DNA of 44,984 nucleotides from CAVQGF01 sp045807945. GTDB taxonomy: Bacteria > Acidobacteriota > Terriglobia > Terriglobales > Acidobacteriaceae. The position numbers were made by a program, and so were the translations under genes. Every line of letters begins with the position of its first letter. Positions within the stretch are counted from its first letter, which is position 1. The notes under the pieces are model-generated. The model did not search any database, had not been told where the DNA came from, and saw nothing but the letters and a program-made list of their open reading frames with translations. Location: assembly GCA_045807945.1 (NCBI GenBank), contig JBJMGI010000060.1, positions 1 to 44,984 of the forward strand, in the 5' to 3' direction. Below, piece by piece: positions 1 through 8,091 of this stretch.

Positions 1-51
1 ACCGATCTCGTCGCGCAACGCTTCCGCGACGCGCTCCCGGCGATGTTGTAA
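1..51 (+). CDS. C-terminal end of an unidentified gene (partial)
   Basis: An open frame runs in from the window edge for 16 codons and stops at TAA (49-51); the last residues read RFRDALPAML. It would be transcribed toward the DUF503 gene, so the two would be convergent. The stretch is too short to identify, and in DNA of this GC content a 16-codon frame can be open by chance. The sequence left of the window would settle it. Confidence 0.3.
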   Translation, partial: TDLVAQRFRDALPAML

Positions 52-140
52 TTGGCGCGGTTCAGGCAAGTCTGGAGTCTCCCAGAAAACTCTCTAGTAT
101 ATGTCAGTTTGAGCGGGCGTAGAGGTAGACGGAGTGCAGC

Positions 141-250
141 GATTGTTGATTTTAGATTTTCGATTGTTGATTGAAGTGCCCGGCAAGCATCTTGAGCCAT
201 GAGCCACATTTCAAATCAATCAAAAATCAACAATCTAAAATCAAAAATAA
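141..250. repeat. AT-rich inverted repeat of GTTGATT words
   Basis: Two AT-rich arms (141-174 and 211-250) are built from the words GTTGATT, TTTAGATTTT and their complements and are inverted with respect to each other. They are separated by about 36 bases of ordinary composition. The right arm overlaps the stop codon of the DUF503 gene. It could fold as a long hairpin and end transcripts from both sides, or be simple-sequence filler. The composition is unlike the flanking genes. Confidence 0.55.
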
Positions 251-531
251 TCCAAAAAGCTGTCCACCACTTCCGCCCCATTGTCATTGGCGATGCGGAC
301 GGCCTGTTTCTCGATCTGCTGCATCTGTCCTTGCAGGTAGTCTTTAGACGACGAAACCGCGACCACGCCGATCGTCGCGCGCTGCCACAGATCGGTTTCT
401 TCCAACTCGGCGACGCTCACGTTGTAGTGCGCGCGCAGCTTATCTTTCAAGCTGCGGACCACCTGACGTTTGTCCTTGAGCGAGTGCGCGCCTTCAATGC
501 GGATCTCGAGCGTGAGCGAGGCGATGGGCAC
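241..531 (-). CDS. DUF503 family protein (YlxP-like)
   Basis: The product is 96 residues, the full length of the small DUF503/YlxP family, and begins with the typical MPIASLTLEIRIEGAHSLKDKR segment. YlxP homologues usually sit in the nusA-infB-rbfA cluster and are suspected to act in ribosome assembly or RNA binding; their reaction is not established. The start is GTG, four bases after the stop of the P460 gene, so translation is probably coupled. It is the last gene seen in the rimP-nusA-infB direction. rbfA, which often follows, is not present before the strand switch. Confidence 0.85.
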   Translation of the reverse strand: MPIASLTLEIRIEGAHSLKDKRQVVRSLKDKLRAHYNVSVAELEETDLWQRATIGVVAVSSSKDYLQGQMQQIEKQAVRIANDNGAEVVDSFLDYF

Positions 532-535
532 GCGA

Positions 536-1105
536 TCAGTTCTGCTTGTAAGTTCCGTAAATGTAATCCTGTTTTGCTTGTGTGACGTGACAGCTTTGGC
601 AGGTTTCCAACTTGCCTCTTTGGATTACCGATTTTGCATCACCGCTGACCGCCAGAAACTCCCAATCGCCAACTTTTGGATTGAATCCTTTTTTCTGCTT
701 GATCATCACCGTCAACAGCTCTGGGGTCCCTTTCGTGAAAAGTTCTTCGCTCAATTTTTCTTTTACAATAACCGAGCCTTCCGGAAAACGGCTGAACCCT
801 TCCTCCATCATCGCGCGTTTTCCTGTCTCGTTCACATACACCGTTACAAAGTGCTCCTTGTGGGGATCGCTGCCAGGAACCGGGATCGAGTTCCCAGGCT
901 GATAAGAACAGCGTATGGCGGCAGTGGGGTCCATGATTGCCGGATGGGCATTGACCCTGGTCCATTCGCGATAATTTGCAAATTTCGAAAGGACTTCCTC
1001 TATTTTCGGCGGTCCTGCAAACAGCCCCACCCCAATAATAAGAATCGAGGCTGGGGCGATGAGTAAAAGATTCCGGAAACCTTGCATTTGCCCATTATTG
1101 CTCAC
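536..1105 (-). CDS. cytochrome P460-like c-type haem protein
   Basis: The 189-residue protein has an N-terminal hydrophobic segment (about residues 11-30, LLLIAPASILIIGVG) that fits a signal peptide or anchor, so it should act outside the cytoplasm. The body contains the P460-family pattern (YREWTRVNAHPAI, HKEHFVTVYVNETG) and near the C-terminus a single c-type haem motif CQSCH. P460 proteins bind haem and some oxidise hydroxylamine or bind NO; the substrate here is unknown. The start is GTG at 1105; an ATG at 1087 is an alternative with a more compact signal peptide. It lies between infB and DUF503, an unusual guest in this cluster. Confidence 0.75.
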   Translation of the reverse strand: MSNNGQMQGFRNLLLIAPASILIIGVGLFAGPPKIEEVLSKFANYREWTRVNAHPAIMDPTAAIRCSYQPGNSIPVPGSDPHKEHFVTVYVNETGKRAMMEEGFSRFPEGSVIVKEKLSEELFTKGTPELLTVMIKQKKGFNPKVGDWEFLAVSGDAKSVIQRGKLETCQSCHVTQAKQDYIYGTYKQN

Positions 1106-1125
1106 GCCGCAGGAATCGCAAACAA

Positions 1126-1158
1126 AAAGAGACGCGCAGTTCGCGCGCCCCTCTCGAG
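1126..1158 (-). terminator. terminator-like hairpin after infB
   Basis: Read on the minus strand, a GC-rich stem (GAGA...GCGCGC / GCGCGT...TCTC) with a short GAACT loop is followed by a run of five T. It begins 14 bases after the infB stop. It would end or reduce transcription before the P460 and DUF503 genes. Confidence 0.6.
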
Positions 1159-1171
1159 CTAAAAAGTATAC

Positions 1172-4006
1172 TTACGCCGGCGTGAGCTCGGCCGCTACCT
1201 GTTGTGTAGCGAAGGCTTCGATGACGTCGCCGACCTTGATATCGCCGTAGCCGGCGATGGCGATGCCGCACTCCATGCCGTTGCTGACTTCCTTCGCGTC
1301 GTCTTTAAAGCGGCGCAAGGAGCCGATCTTGCCTTTGAACACCTGCACGTTGTCGCGCAGCAGGCGGACTTCAGCATCGCGCTTGATGGAGCCATCCGTC
1401 ACCGTGCAGCCGGCGATAACGCCGACCTTCGGGATGCGGAAGGTCTCGCGCACGGCGGCGCGGCCCAGGTACGTCTCCTTGAAGACGGGCTCGAGCAATC
1501 CGGTCATGGCGCGGCGGATCTCGTCTTGCAGCTCGTAAATGATCGAGTGCAGGCGGATGTCCACCTTTTCCATCTCGGCAACTTCCTGCGCCTTGCGCTC
1601 CGGACGCACGTTGAAGCCGATGATGATGGCGTTCGACGCCGAGGCGAGCAGCACGTCGGTTTCGGTGATGGCGCCGACTCCGGTGTGCAGCACTTTGATC
1701 TTCACCTGCTCGTTCGAGAGCTTCTGCAGCGTATCGGCCAACACTTCCACCGAGCCCTGCACGTCGCCCTTCAGGATGATGGGCAGCTCTTTCACGCCAG
1801 CCGTCTTGATCTGCTCGCTGAGGCCCTCGAGGGTCATGCGGCTCTTCTTGGCCAGCGTGGCTTCGCGCTCTTTCTGCGAGCGGTAGCCGGAGATGTTCTT
1901 TGCACGGTCGCGGTCGGCGACGACGCTGAGCTGGTCGCCAGCCTGCGGCAGACCTTCCAACCCGATCACTTCCACCGGAGTGGATGGCGGCGCTGCGTCG
2001 ATGGCGGTGCCGCGATCGTCGAACATGGCGCGGACCTTGCCGAAGGTGTTGCCCACGATGAACTGATCGCCGACCTTCAGCGTTCCGTTCTGGATGAGCA
2101 CGGTAGCGACGGCGCCGCGTCCGCGATCGAGCTTGGCTTCGAGCACGTGGCCGACGGCCGCGCGGTCCGACGATGCCTTCAAGTTTCCGACGTCGGCAGT
2201 CAGCGTGATCATTTCCAGCAGCTGATTCAGGTTCGTCTTCTGCTTGGCGGAGACGTCCACAAAGATCGTGTTGCCGCCCCACTCTTCTGGGACGAGCCCG
2301 CGATCACCGAGCTGCTTCTTCACGCGATCCGGCATGGCTTCGGGTTTATCGATCTTGTTGACCGCAACGATGATCGGAACCTTGGCCGCTTGCGCGTGGT
2401 CAATGGCTTCGATCGTCTGCGGCATCACTCCGTCGTCGGCTGCGACGACGAGAATGACGATGTCGGTAACCTTCGCGCCGCGTGCACGCATGCGGGTAAA
2501 GGCTTCGTGACCGGGCGTATCGATGAAGGTGATCTCGCGTCCGTTTGCGGCGGATGCAGGATCGTTCACCTTCACTTTGTACGCGCCGATATGTTTCGTG
2601 ATTCCGCCGGCTTCGCCTTCGGCAACAGCGGCTGTGCGGATGGCGTCTAGCAGCGAAGTCTTACCGTGATCGACGTGGCCCATGATGGTGACCACAGGAG
2701 CGCGCGGAGCACCGCCGGTCGGGTTGATGTCCTCGGGCGCCTGCTCTGCGCCGAGTTCCTTCGCGGCCTGCTCTTCAAAGCTGATGACGTTGGTTTCGGC
2801 ACCGAAGTGGCGGGCCAATTCAGTGGCAAGTTCCTCATCGAGCGTCTGGTTGACGGTGGCGAACATGCCGCGCATCAACAGGCGCGTGATCAGATCTTTC
2901 GCGCGAATATCGAGCTTCTCGGCGAGTTCCTTGACGCTGATTCCTTCAGAGATCTCGATGGTGCGGCTAATCGGCAGCGGCTCGTTCGAAACCTGCTGCT
3001 GCTGATGCGGCACGTAGCCCTTCATTGGGCCTTCTTTGATCCCGCGGGGAACGTAGCGCTGTCCGGGTCTGCGCGAAGGCGCACCGGTGCGGGCTGTCGG
3101 GCGGCCAGGAGGCGGTGGGCCACCTGGGCCTACACCCATTGGGCGGGGTCCGCCTGGACGTGCACCGGTCGGCGATGTGCGCGTGGGGTGCATGGGACGG
3201 CGTTCGCCCGGACGCAACGGCGGACGCGTTCCCGGCGCTCCTCCCGCACCTGCAGGGCGTGGACGCTCGAAAATCGGGCGACCCGGCACGGGACGTCCCG
3301 GCGCAGGGCGGCTGCCCATCGGGGCCGGGGGTGGTGCTCCTGCCGGACGTGCTGGCGCGGAATAAACCGGACGCGCACCCGTCTGTGGCATGATCACGCG
3401 GCGCGGGGGCGGCTGTGTGACTTGAACTTGCGGAGTGGAAGCTGCCGGAGCTTCCGGCTGTTTGCTGGCCTGGATCGCTGGTGCTTCAGCCTTTGGCGGT
3501 GCCGCCGGCGGCGGTGGCGGCGTGACGGCGTAATTCGGGCGCACACCGGTGTGCGGCAAAACTGTGCGCGGCGTCGGAGGCGCGGCGGGAGCTGCGGGCT
3601 GCGGCGTCGCTGCCGAAGGCTTCACGACCACGGTGGGCTTGGCGGCGGTCGGCGTCGGAGCTGCCGGCGGCTTTGGAGGAACTACGGCGACCGGGCGAGG
3701 CGGAGCCGGCGCAGGCTCGGAGGTCTGCTTCCGGATTGCGCTGAGCACGTCGCCGGGCTTCGAGATCTTCGAGAGATCGATCTTCGTCTTGATCCCAGGA
3801 GCCTCGGACGGAGCAGACGACTTCGCCTTCGAAGGCTTCTCGTCGCCGGTGGCAAAGTGCTTGCGCACACGCTCGGCTTGATCGGGATCGAGTGAGCTCG
3901 AGTGGCTCTTCTTATCGTTGATGCCGATGGTCGGTAGATAGTCTATGACCGCCTTGCTCTTGACCTCGAGCTCGCGTGCCAAATCGTTAATGCGAATCTT
4001 TTCCAA
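1172..4006 (-). CDS. infB: translation initiation factor IF-2
   Basis: IF-2 is the GTPase that brings initiator tRNA to the 30S subunit and promotes subunit joining. The 944-residue product has an N-terminal IF2_N helix motif (MEKIRINDLARELEVKSK), a long Pro/Ala/Gly/Arg-rich linker (about residues 95-335), a second IF2_N motif (about 350-400), the G domain with P-loop GHVDHGKT (443-450), DTPGHE and NKID, then the IF-2 beta-barrel and C-terminal domains. The start codon is TTG at 4006 and no strong Shine-Dalgarno precedes it. The upstream spacer is made of repeated ACTGAGAAC words. It follows nusA in the same direction. Confidence 0.97.
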   Translation of the reverse strand: MEKIRINDLARELEVKSKAVIDYLPTIGINDKKSHSSSLDPDQAERVRKHFATGDEKPSKAKSSAPSEAPGIKTKIDLSKISKPGDVLSAIRKQTSEPAPAPPRPVAVVPPKPPAAPTPTAAKPTVVVKPSAATPQPAAPAAPPTPRTVLPHTGVRPNYAVTPPPPPAAPPKAEAPAIQASKQPEAPAASTPQVQVTQPPPRRVIMPQTGARPVYSAPARPAGAPPPAPMGSRPAPGRPVPGRPIFERPRPAGAGGAPGTRPPLRPGERRPMHPTRTSPTGARPGGPRPMGVGPGGPPPPGRPTARTGAPSRRPGQRYVPRGIKEGPMKGYVPHQQQQVSNEPLPISRTIEISEGISVKELAEKLDIRAKDLITRLLMRGMFATVNQTLDEELATELARHFGAETNVISFEEQAAKELGAEQAPEDINPTGGAPRAPVVTIMGHVDHGKTSLLDAIRTAAVAEGEAGGITKHIGAYKVKVNDPASAANGREITFIDTPGHEAFTRMRARGAKVTDIVILVVAADDGVMPQTIEAIDHAQAAKVPIIVAVNKIDKPEAMPDRVKKQLGDRGLVPEEWGGNTIFVDVSAKQKTNLNQLLEMITLTADVGNLKASSDRAAVGHVLEAKLDRGRGAVATVLIQNGTLKVGDQFIVGNTFGKVRAMFDDRGTAIDAAPPSTPVEVIGLEGLPQAGDQLSVVADRDRAKNISGYRSQKEREATLAKKSRMTLEGLSEQIKTAGVKELPIILKGDVQGSVEVLADTLQKLSNEQVKIKVLHTGVGAITETDVLLASASNAIIIGFNVRPERKAQEVAEMEKVDIRLHSIIYELQDEIRRAMTGLLEPVFKETYLGRAAVRETFRIPKVGVIAGCTVTDGSIKRDAEVRLLRDNVQVFKGKIGSLRRFKDDAKEVSNGMECGIAIAGYGDIKVGDVIEAFATQQVAAELTPA

Positions 4007-4060
4007 ATCAGTTCTCAGTTCCTGGTTCTCAGTTCGTGTTCTCAGTTCTCGTTCTCAAAG
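4007..4060 (-). repeat. ACTGAGAAC-word spacer between nusA and infB
   Basis: On the minus strand the 54-base gap is almost wholly four copies of ACTGAGAAC-like words (GAGAACTGAGAAC, ACGAACTGAGAACC, AGGAACTGAGAACTG). The last copies hold AGGA/GAGAA cores that could serve as a weak ribosome-binding site for the TTG start of infB. Related words occupy the spacers at 5657-5690, 43694-43723 and 44310-44345. Confidence 0.65.
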
Positions 4061-5656
4061 TTACTTTTCGCCTTCGTGCGGCTCTTCGCCGTGCACGTGG
4101 ACCTCAGCCGAATCCGCTTCGCTAGCCGCGGGCGCATCTTCCACGCCCTCGACCGCGTCAGCTTCGAGCGCCTGGCCGGTGTCGGCGAGGTCGCGCACGC
4201 TGTCGGCCGATTCGGTCGCGGTTTCCGACAATCCTTCGCTGCCGCCGGATTGGCCAGCATCGTCAGGGTTCGCGCCCAGATCGTCAGGAGCGGCAGTGAT
4301 CTCCGCCGTCTCGTCGGGCGTTGCTTCCGCAGCAGCTCCGTCCGCCGCAGCGGCTGCCGCAGCTTCGAGTCCAGAGAAGTAGTTGCTCACCGCGAGCGAA
4401 ATCTTCTCCACCGTCTTCGGACCGATGCCGGGGATCTCCTCGAGCTGCTCGGGAGTCATGTCGGCGAGTCCTTCCACCGTGGTGACGCCAGCAGCGCTCA
4501 GCTTCTCCACAACGCCTTCGCCGAGATCTGGGACTTGCTCGAGCGGAGTAGTGGGAGTGCCGACCAGGGCCGACATCTGCTGCTCGACCTCCTGGCGCTT
4601 CTCTTCTTCACTCTTAATGTCGATCTTCCAGCCCAGCAGTTTGGCCGCAAGGCGGACGTTCTGACCTTTTTTGCCGATCGCGAGCGAGAGCTGACTGTCG
4701 TCCACGATGACTTCCAAATGCTTGTCGGCGGAATCGATCACGGTGACGCGCGCAACCTTCGCGGGTTGCAGCGCCTTTTCCGCGAACGTTGCCGGATCTT
4801 CGTGGTACTCGATGATGTCGATCTTCTCGCCGCGCAGCTCGCGGATGATGGACTGCACGCGCATGCCCTTCATGCCGACGCAGGCGCCGACCGAGTCAAC
4901 GTCTTTATCTCTCGACATGACGGCGATCTTGGTGCGCTCGCCTGCCTCACGCGCGATGGCGCGGATAACGACGGTGCCGTCATAAATTTCCGGCACTTCC
5001 GTCTGGAACAGGTTCTGTACAAGCTCCGGCGCGGCGCGCGAGACGATCACGCCCGGGCCCTTACTGGCACGCTCAACTCGCACAATGACAACCCGAACGC
5101 GCTCGCCGATGGCGAACGATTCCAGACGCGACTGCTCTTTGCGCGGGGCGCGTCCTTCAGCTTTACCGAGATCGAAAATAAGATCGGGGCCTTCCTGCCG
5201 CTTCACCGTTGCATTGACGATCTCGCCCACGCGTCCGATGTACTCGTTGTAAACCGTATCGCGCTCGGCCTCGCGGACCTTCTGGAAGATGACCTGCTTC
5301 GCTATTTGCGCCGAGATGCGGCCGAGTCCCGTGGGATTGGACAGCGCATGGCTGGCGCGATGGAATCGGACTTCGCCGCCGACCTCAGCGTTCTCGTCTT
5401 CCTGGCGAGCGTCTTCCAGCGTGATCTGGATCTGCGGATCTTCCATCTCATCGTCGTTCTCGACGATGGTCTTCACCGCGTACACCTCGATCGTCCCGGT
5501 TTCGGGGTCGAGCATGCCGCGCAGGTTTTCCTGCGACTTCAAATTTTTCCGCGTGGCCACCGCAATCGCGTCTTCCACCGCCCCGATCACGATCTGCGGG
5601 TCGATGTTCTTCTCGCGGCTCAACGCTTCGATCTGTTGCTGTAACAAGCTAGGCAT
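4061..5656 (-). CDS. nusA: transcription termination/antitermination protein NusA
   Basis: NusA binds RNA polymerase and nascent RNA and tunes pausing, intrinsic termination and antitermination. The 531-residue protein shows the N-terminal RNAP-binding domain, an S1 domain (about 135-200, GERVRVVIVRVE), tandem KH domains (about 230-350, including VGACVGMKGMRVQSI and AIGKKGQNVRLAAKLLGW), then a helix-hairpin-helix region (about 385-435, LEEIPGIGPKTVEKI). An Ala/Glu/Asp-rich acidic tail closes the protein. The ATG at 5656 gives the normal N-terminus MPSLLQQQIEALSREK. It sits between rimP and infB, as in most bacteria. Confidence 0.97.
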   Translation of the reverse strand: MPSLLQQQIEALSREKNIDPQIVIGAVEDAIAVATRKNLKSQENLRGMLDPETGTIEVYAVKTIVENDDEMEDPQIQITLEDARQEDENAEVGGEVRFHRASHALSNPTGLGRISAQIAKQVIFQKVREAERDTVYNEYIGRVGEIVNATVKRQEGPDLIFDLGKAEGRAPRKEQSRLESFAIGERVRVVIVRVERASKGPGVIVSRAAPELVQNLFQTEVPEIYDGTVVIRAIAREAGERTKIAVMSRDKDVDSVGACVGMKGMRVQSIIRELRGEKIDIIEYHEDPATFAEKALQPAKVARVTVIDSADKHLEVIVDDSQLSLAIGKKGQNVRLAAKLLGWKIDIKSEEEKRQEVEQQMSALVGTPTTPLEQVPDLGEGVVEKLSAAGVTTVEGLADMTPEQLEEIPGIGPKTVEKISLAVSNYFSGLEAAAAAAADGAAAEATPDETAEITAAPDDLGANPDDAGQSGGSEGLSETATESADSVRDLADTGQALEADAVEGVEDAPAASEADSAEVHVHGEEPHEGEK

Positions 5657-5700
5657 TTTGAGTTCTCAATTTCCAGTAACTTATAAACTTTTCGCGGTCC
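5657..5700 (-). repeat. nusA leader spacer with ACTGGAAA/GAGAAC words
   Basis: The gap between rimP and nusA contains, on the minus strand, TTACTGGAAATTGAGAACTC just before the nusA ATG. The words match those in the nusA-infB spacer. The GGAA/GAGAA cores lie roughly where a Shine-Dalgarno would be. Confidence 0.45.
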
Positions 5701-6225
5701 TTAGATTTCCGGTACCAGGTTCGCCTTGTCCACGTTCGCAAGCTCGATCTCGAGCTTGCGCGGCTCCGGCGCCGGTTTGTTCTTCTTCTTCGGTGGAGTC
5801 ACGTCCACCGTGAGCTTGCGGTCGGCGAAACGCTCCAGCCTTCCTTGAAAGTGACGATTGTTCTCCACCGGCTCACGCGTGGTCAGCTTCACCAAACTGC
5901 CGACGAAGCGCTCATAATCAGCCGGCTTCGTCAGCGGCCTATCCAGACCAGGTGACGAAACTTCCAGCGTGTACGGTCCAGCCCCGGCTGCTTCCTCAAT
6001 ATCGAGGATGGTGCTCATTTCCCGACTGACGTTGGCGCAATCCTCGTGGGTAACGCCCAAAACTGCCGGAGCCCCACTCAACTCGGCTGCCGGTTTCACC
6101 CGGTCGATCACCACGCGCAACATGCGGTGCTTGCCGCCGCCGCGCATCTCCACATCTACTATTTCCAGGCCGTAGCTCGCGGCAACGCGCTCGGCAATCG
6201 CCTGAATATTGTCTAAATCGACCAT
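5701..6225 (-). CDS. rimP: ribosome maturation factor RimP
   Basis: RimP assists late maturation of the 30S subunit. The 174-residue product begins MVDLDNIQAIAERVAASYGL and carries the RimP core (VDVEMRGGGKHRMLRVVID, LEVSSPGLDRPL with the conserved SPGxxRPL motif) and the C-terminal SH3-like part. The frame is open upstream to 6333, but the extra 36 residues are not RimP-like and cross the leader hairpin, so ATG 6225 is preferred; GAGCGG lies five bases before it. It is the first gene of the rimP-nusA-infB operon and is preceded by a probable promoter at 6387-6415. Confidence 0.95.
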   Translation of the reverse strand: MVDLDNIQAIAERVAASYGLEIVDVEMRGGGKHRMLRVVIDRVKPAAELSGAPAVLGVTHEDCANVSREMSTILDIEEAAGAGPYTLEVSSPGLDRPLTKPADYERFVGSLVKLTTREPVENNRHFQGRLERFADRKLTVDVTPPKKKNKPAPEPRKLEIELANVDKANLVPEI

Positions 6226-6273
6226 CGAACCGCTCAAAAACCTTTCGGCGCGTGGGGCACATTCTTGCCCCCA

Positions 6274-6298
6274 AAATAAAAGTGGGCTCGCGCCCACT
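6274..6298 (-). terminator. terminator-like hairpin in the rimP leader
   Basis: Read on the minus strand, AGTGGGC-GCGA-GCCCACT forms a perfect 7-bp stem with a four-base loop, followed by TTTATTTTG. It lies 56 bases before the rimP start and downstream of a candidate promoter. It could therefore be an attenuator controlling entry into rimP-nusA-infB, or the terminator of the PilZ gene, or both. Confidence 0.65.
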
Positions 6299-6386
6299 CG
6301 ACCACTTCGCCGAAATCCGCGCTGGAGACTCACAGACCGCGGTGGGTAGAAGACAGACTACCCTGGGTACCACCCTGCAACTGCTT

Positions 6387-6415
6387 AATATACGCCCCGA
6401 GAGGCCGTTTTACAA
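6387..6415 (-). promoter_or_regulatory. candidate sigma70 promoter of the rimP operon
   Basis: On the minus strand TTGTAA (complement of 6410-6415) and TATATT (complement of 6387-6392) are spaced by exactly 17 bases. Transcription would start near 6380, giving a leader of about 155 bases that includes the hairpin at 6281-6298. Confidence 0.45.
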
Positions 6416-6507
6416 ACTGGCTATGAGGAAATTTCCCGCAAAGATTGGGGCTATAGGACCTTCAAGAACGCCTATGTATTTGATGTGAAAAAGAGGCGAA
6501 AGACTCT

Positions 6508-6921
6508 TCAGGCGGCGTCGGTGGGCTCAAGTCGGGGCAACGACTCGGGATTGCACCAGGAATCGGCGACGAACTCGCAGTCGATACGCTTAGTGAACTT
6601 CGCCGCTATGCCCGGCGCTGCGCCCAAAACCAGCTGCTGCACCCGCACGACTTTCGCATGGGTGAAGATCTTCACCAGGTCTTTGCCGACCCGGGTGCTG
6701 AACGAGAGAGCGATATCGCTGCCCACTTCAGGCTTAAAGTTCGAATACAGGAAAATACCTTCGGCGCTCAGGTCGCGCACGATGGCATTGTGGTCACCGT
6801 CGCCAGGAACGGTGATCTGGGCGGCACTGTGCATCATCTGGCGTCGGCTGCTGCGAAGCTTGCGGTGGCTGGGAGCTGGCGTCACGGGAAGTGCCCTCCT
6901 TACGCCCCATATGTAGGGCAA
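6508..6921 (-). CDS. PilZ-domain protein (putative c-di-GMP effector)
   Basis: The 137-residue product has a central PilZ-like segment: DLSAEGIFLYSN (about 68-80), a PEVGSDIALSF strand, and AKVVRVQ. PilZ domains bind cyclic di-GMP and alter motility, polysaccharide or transcription outputs. The N-terminus is basic (SHRKLRSSRRQ) and could carry the arginine-rich part of the ligand site, but a clear RxxxR just before the domain is not obvious, so ligand binding is uncertain. It is transcribed alone, upstream of the rimP promoter. Confidence 0.65.
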   Translation of the reverse strand: MPYIWGVRRALPVTPAPSHRKLRSSRRQMMHSAAQITVPGDGDHNAIVRDLSAEGIFLYSNFKPEVGSDIALSFSTRVGKDLVKIFTHAKVVRVQQLVLGAAPGIAAKFTKRIDCEFVADSWCNPESLPRLEPTDAA

Positions 6922-7358
6922 TGGCCGTGCCAGTCCGCATCATTTGTAAGTTGAAGTAGCTAAATGGGTTAACAGGATGGTTACCGATGGAACAAGGGAA
7001 GTTTGTTCATACGTCGGGTAATTTTGGGCGGCAAGGACGGGTGGGCTGGCGCAAACTGACGCTCCAGAGTTTCTGCCCCTAAAATAAAAAAGCCCTGCTA
7101 TTCAGCAGAGCCTTTTTGGCGGCCTTGAAACCCTTCCCGAGAATTTTTTGGGCCGAACGTTGTTGCAGGACAGACAATATGATTCCGCGAGATCAGCAGC
7201 AAGTCTCGGAAGTCCATTAACCGCTGCGGAACACGGAACTTGACACGAGAGGCGCTTTTCCTCCTTTCGCCGTCAGCCGGCGCCAACTACTGTCACGCGA
7301 GTGCCACAGCCACTTCTGAGCCCATCCAAGCTCGAATCACCTATAGAGTTAAAGACAG
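6922..7358. other. 437-base intergenic region
   Basis: This stretch separates the PilZ gene (minus) from the small ORF at 7359 (plus). It holds a bidirectional terminator (7086-7117) and otherwise no convincing gene. A 62-codon minus-strand frame (7098-7286) runs into the terminator hairpin and looks fortuitous. Confidence 0.6.
7086..7117. terminator. bidirectional intrinsic terminator
   Basis: AGCCCTGCT-ATTC-AGCAGAGCCT forms a stem with one mismatch, flanked by an A-run on the left and a T-run on the right, so both strands read as a hairpin plus U-tract. No long gene clearly ends at it on either side, which hints at a short transcript or a relic. Confidence 0.65.
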
Positions 7359-7538
7359 ATGAAAGAATGCACAAATTGCGAACGGCTGAAGCAGCGCGTG
7401 GCCGAACTGAATAGTGAGTTGCTGGTCCTGAAGATCGCAGCGCTTGCGGCTGGGAAAGATTCCGCCGCTATGCCGCCGGCGCGCAAGACGCGTACTGCGC
7501 CGGAGCGCAGGCGGGGCGATCAGCCGCGGGCTAGCTGA
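7359..7538 (+). CDS. small CxxC coiled-coil protein (hypothetical)
   Basis: An ATG-started frame of 59 codons ends at TGA 7536-7538. It begins MKECTNCERLKQRVAELNSE: a CTNC pair followed by a leucine/valine heptad-like helix (about residues 8-28), then an Ala-rich stretch and a basic tail (RKTRTAPERRRGDQ). This pattern suits a small DNA- or protein-binding protein that dimerises. An AAAGACAG stretch precedes the ATG as a weak ribosome-binding site. It converges on the carbonic anhydrase gene 15 bases away. No family is recognised and its expression is unproven. Confidence 0.45.
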   Translation: MKECTNCERLKQRVAELNSELLVLKIAALAAGKDSAAMPPARKTRTAPERRRGDQPRAS

Positions 7539-7553
7539 CCGAATTGTGAGGAG

Positions 7554-8042
7554 TCACTGCACTTCTTCCAGCAGCCCGGTCTTCACGTCCAGAATAAATC
7601 CGCGGACTTCGACGAAATCGAGCCAGGGATGCGAGCGCACCCGCTCCATCTGTGTCCGCACGTTCTTTCGCGGATCTTTGAAAGCGTAAAACTTAATGTC
7701 AGACCACTCACCCGATTCCTGGTGAAATCTCTTATTCAACTCTTCGTCTGAACCGCGCTGCAGGCCGCAATCGGTGTGGTTAATGATCATGAGGCTCTTC
7801 GTCCCCAGCAGGCGATGCGAAAGCACCAGCGAGCGGACAACGTCATCGGTCACGATGCCGCCGGCGTTGCGAATGAAATGCGCGTCACCGATCTTGAGCC
7901 CCAGAGTCTGCTGGAAGCTCATGCGCGCGTCCATGCACGCGACGATGACCATCTGCCGTTGCGGTTCGGCGGTCAGATGGGCGAGATGGTATTCCTTTGC
8001 GTACCCGCGGTTATGGTCGACGATGCGGTCTATCAATGACAT
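7554..8042 (-). CDS. beta-class carbonic anhydrase
   Basis: The enzyme interconverts CO2 and bicarbonate in the cytoplasm. The 162-residue protein has the complete beta-CA signature: CMDAR (zinc ligand Cys36, with the Asp38-Arg40 dyad), RNAGG (58-62), and HTDCG (zinc ligands His89 and Cys92). The length matches the short bacterial type I/II beta enzymes. ATG 8042 is the only sensible start. It appears monocistronic, with a terminator for the upstream minus-strand unit 50 bases before it. Confidence 0.93.
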   Translation of the reverse strand: MSLIDRIVDHNRGYAKEYHLAHLTAEPQRQMVIVACMDARMSFQQTLGLKIGDAHFIRNAGGIVTDDVVRSLVLSHRLLGTKSLMIINHTDCGLQRGSDEELNKRFHQESGEWSDIKFYAFKDPRKNVRTQMERVRSHPWLDFVEVRGFILDVKTGLLEEVQ

Positions 8043-8091
8043 GGCTCGATATTAAACGAGGCGCCGCAACCTCCGCCACGAACGAAGAAAA

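Noticed and set aside
470..1066. Long plus-strand frame antisense to the P460 and DUF503 genes
   Set aside because: It is the complement of well-supported coding sequence; the peptide has no domain pattern.
1202..3895. Long plus-strand frames opposite infB
   Set aside because: GC-rich antisense frames over a clear IF-2 gene; composition is Arg/His-rich without structure.
4076..5644. A 522-codon plus-strand frame opposite nusA
   Set aside because: Mirror frame of NusA codon usage; no ribosome-binding site and no recognisable motifs.
7098..7286. A 62-codon minus-strand ORF in the 6.9-7.36 kb gap
   Set aside because: It ends inside the terminator hairpin and has no family features or ribosome-binding site.
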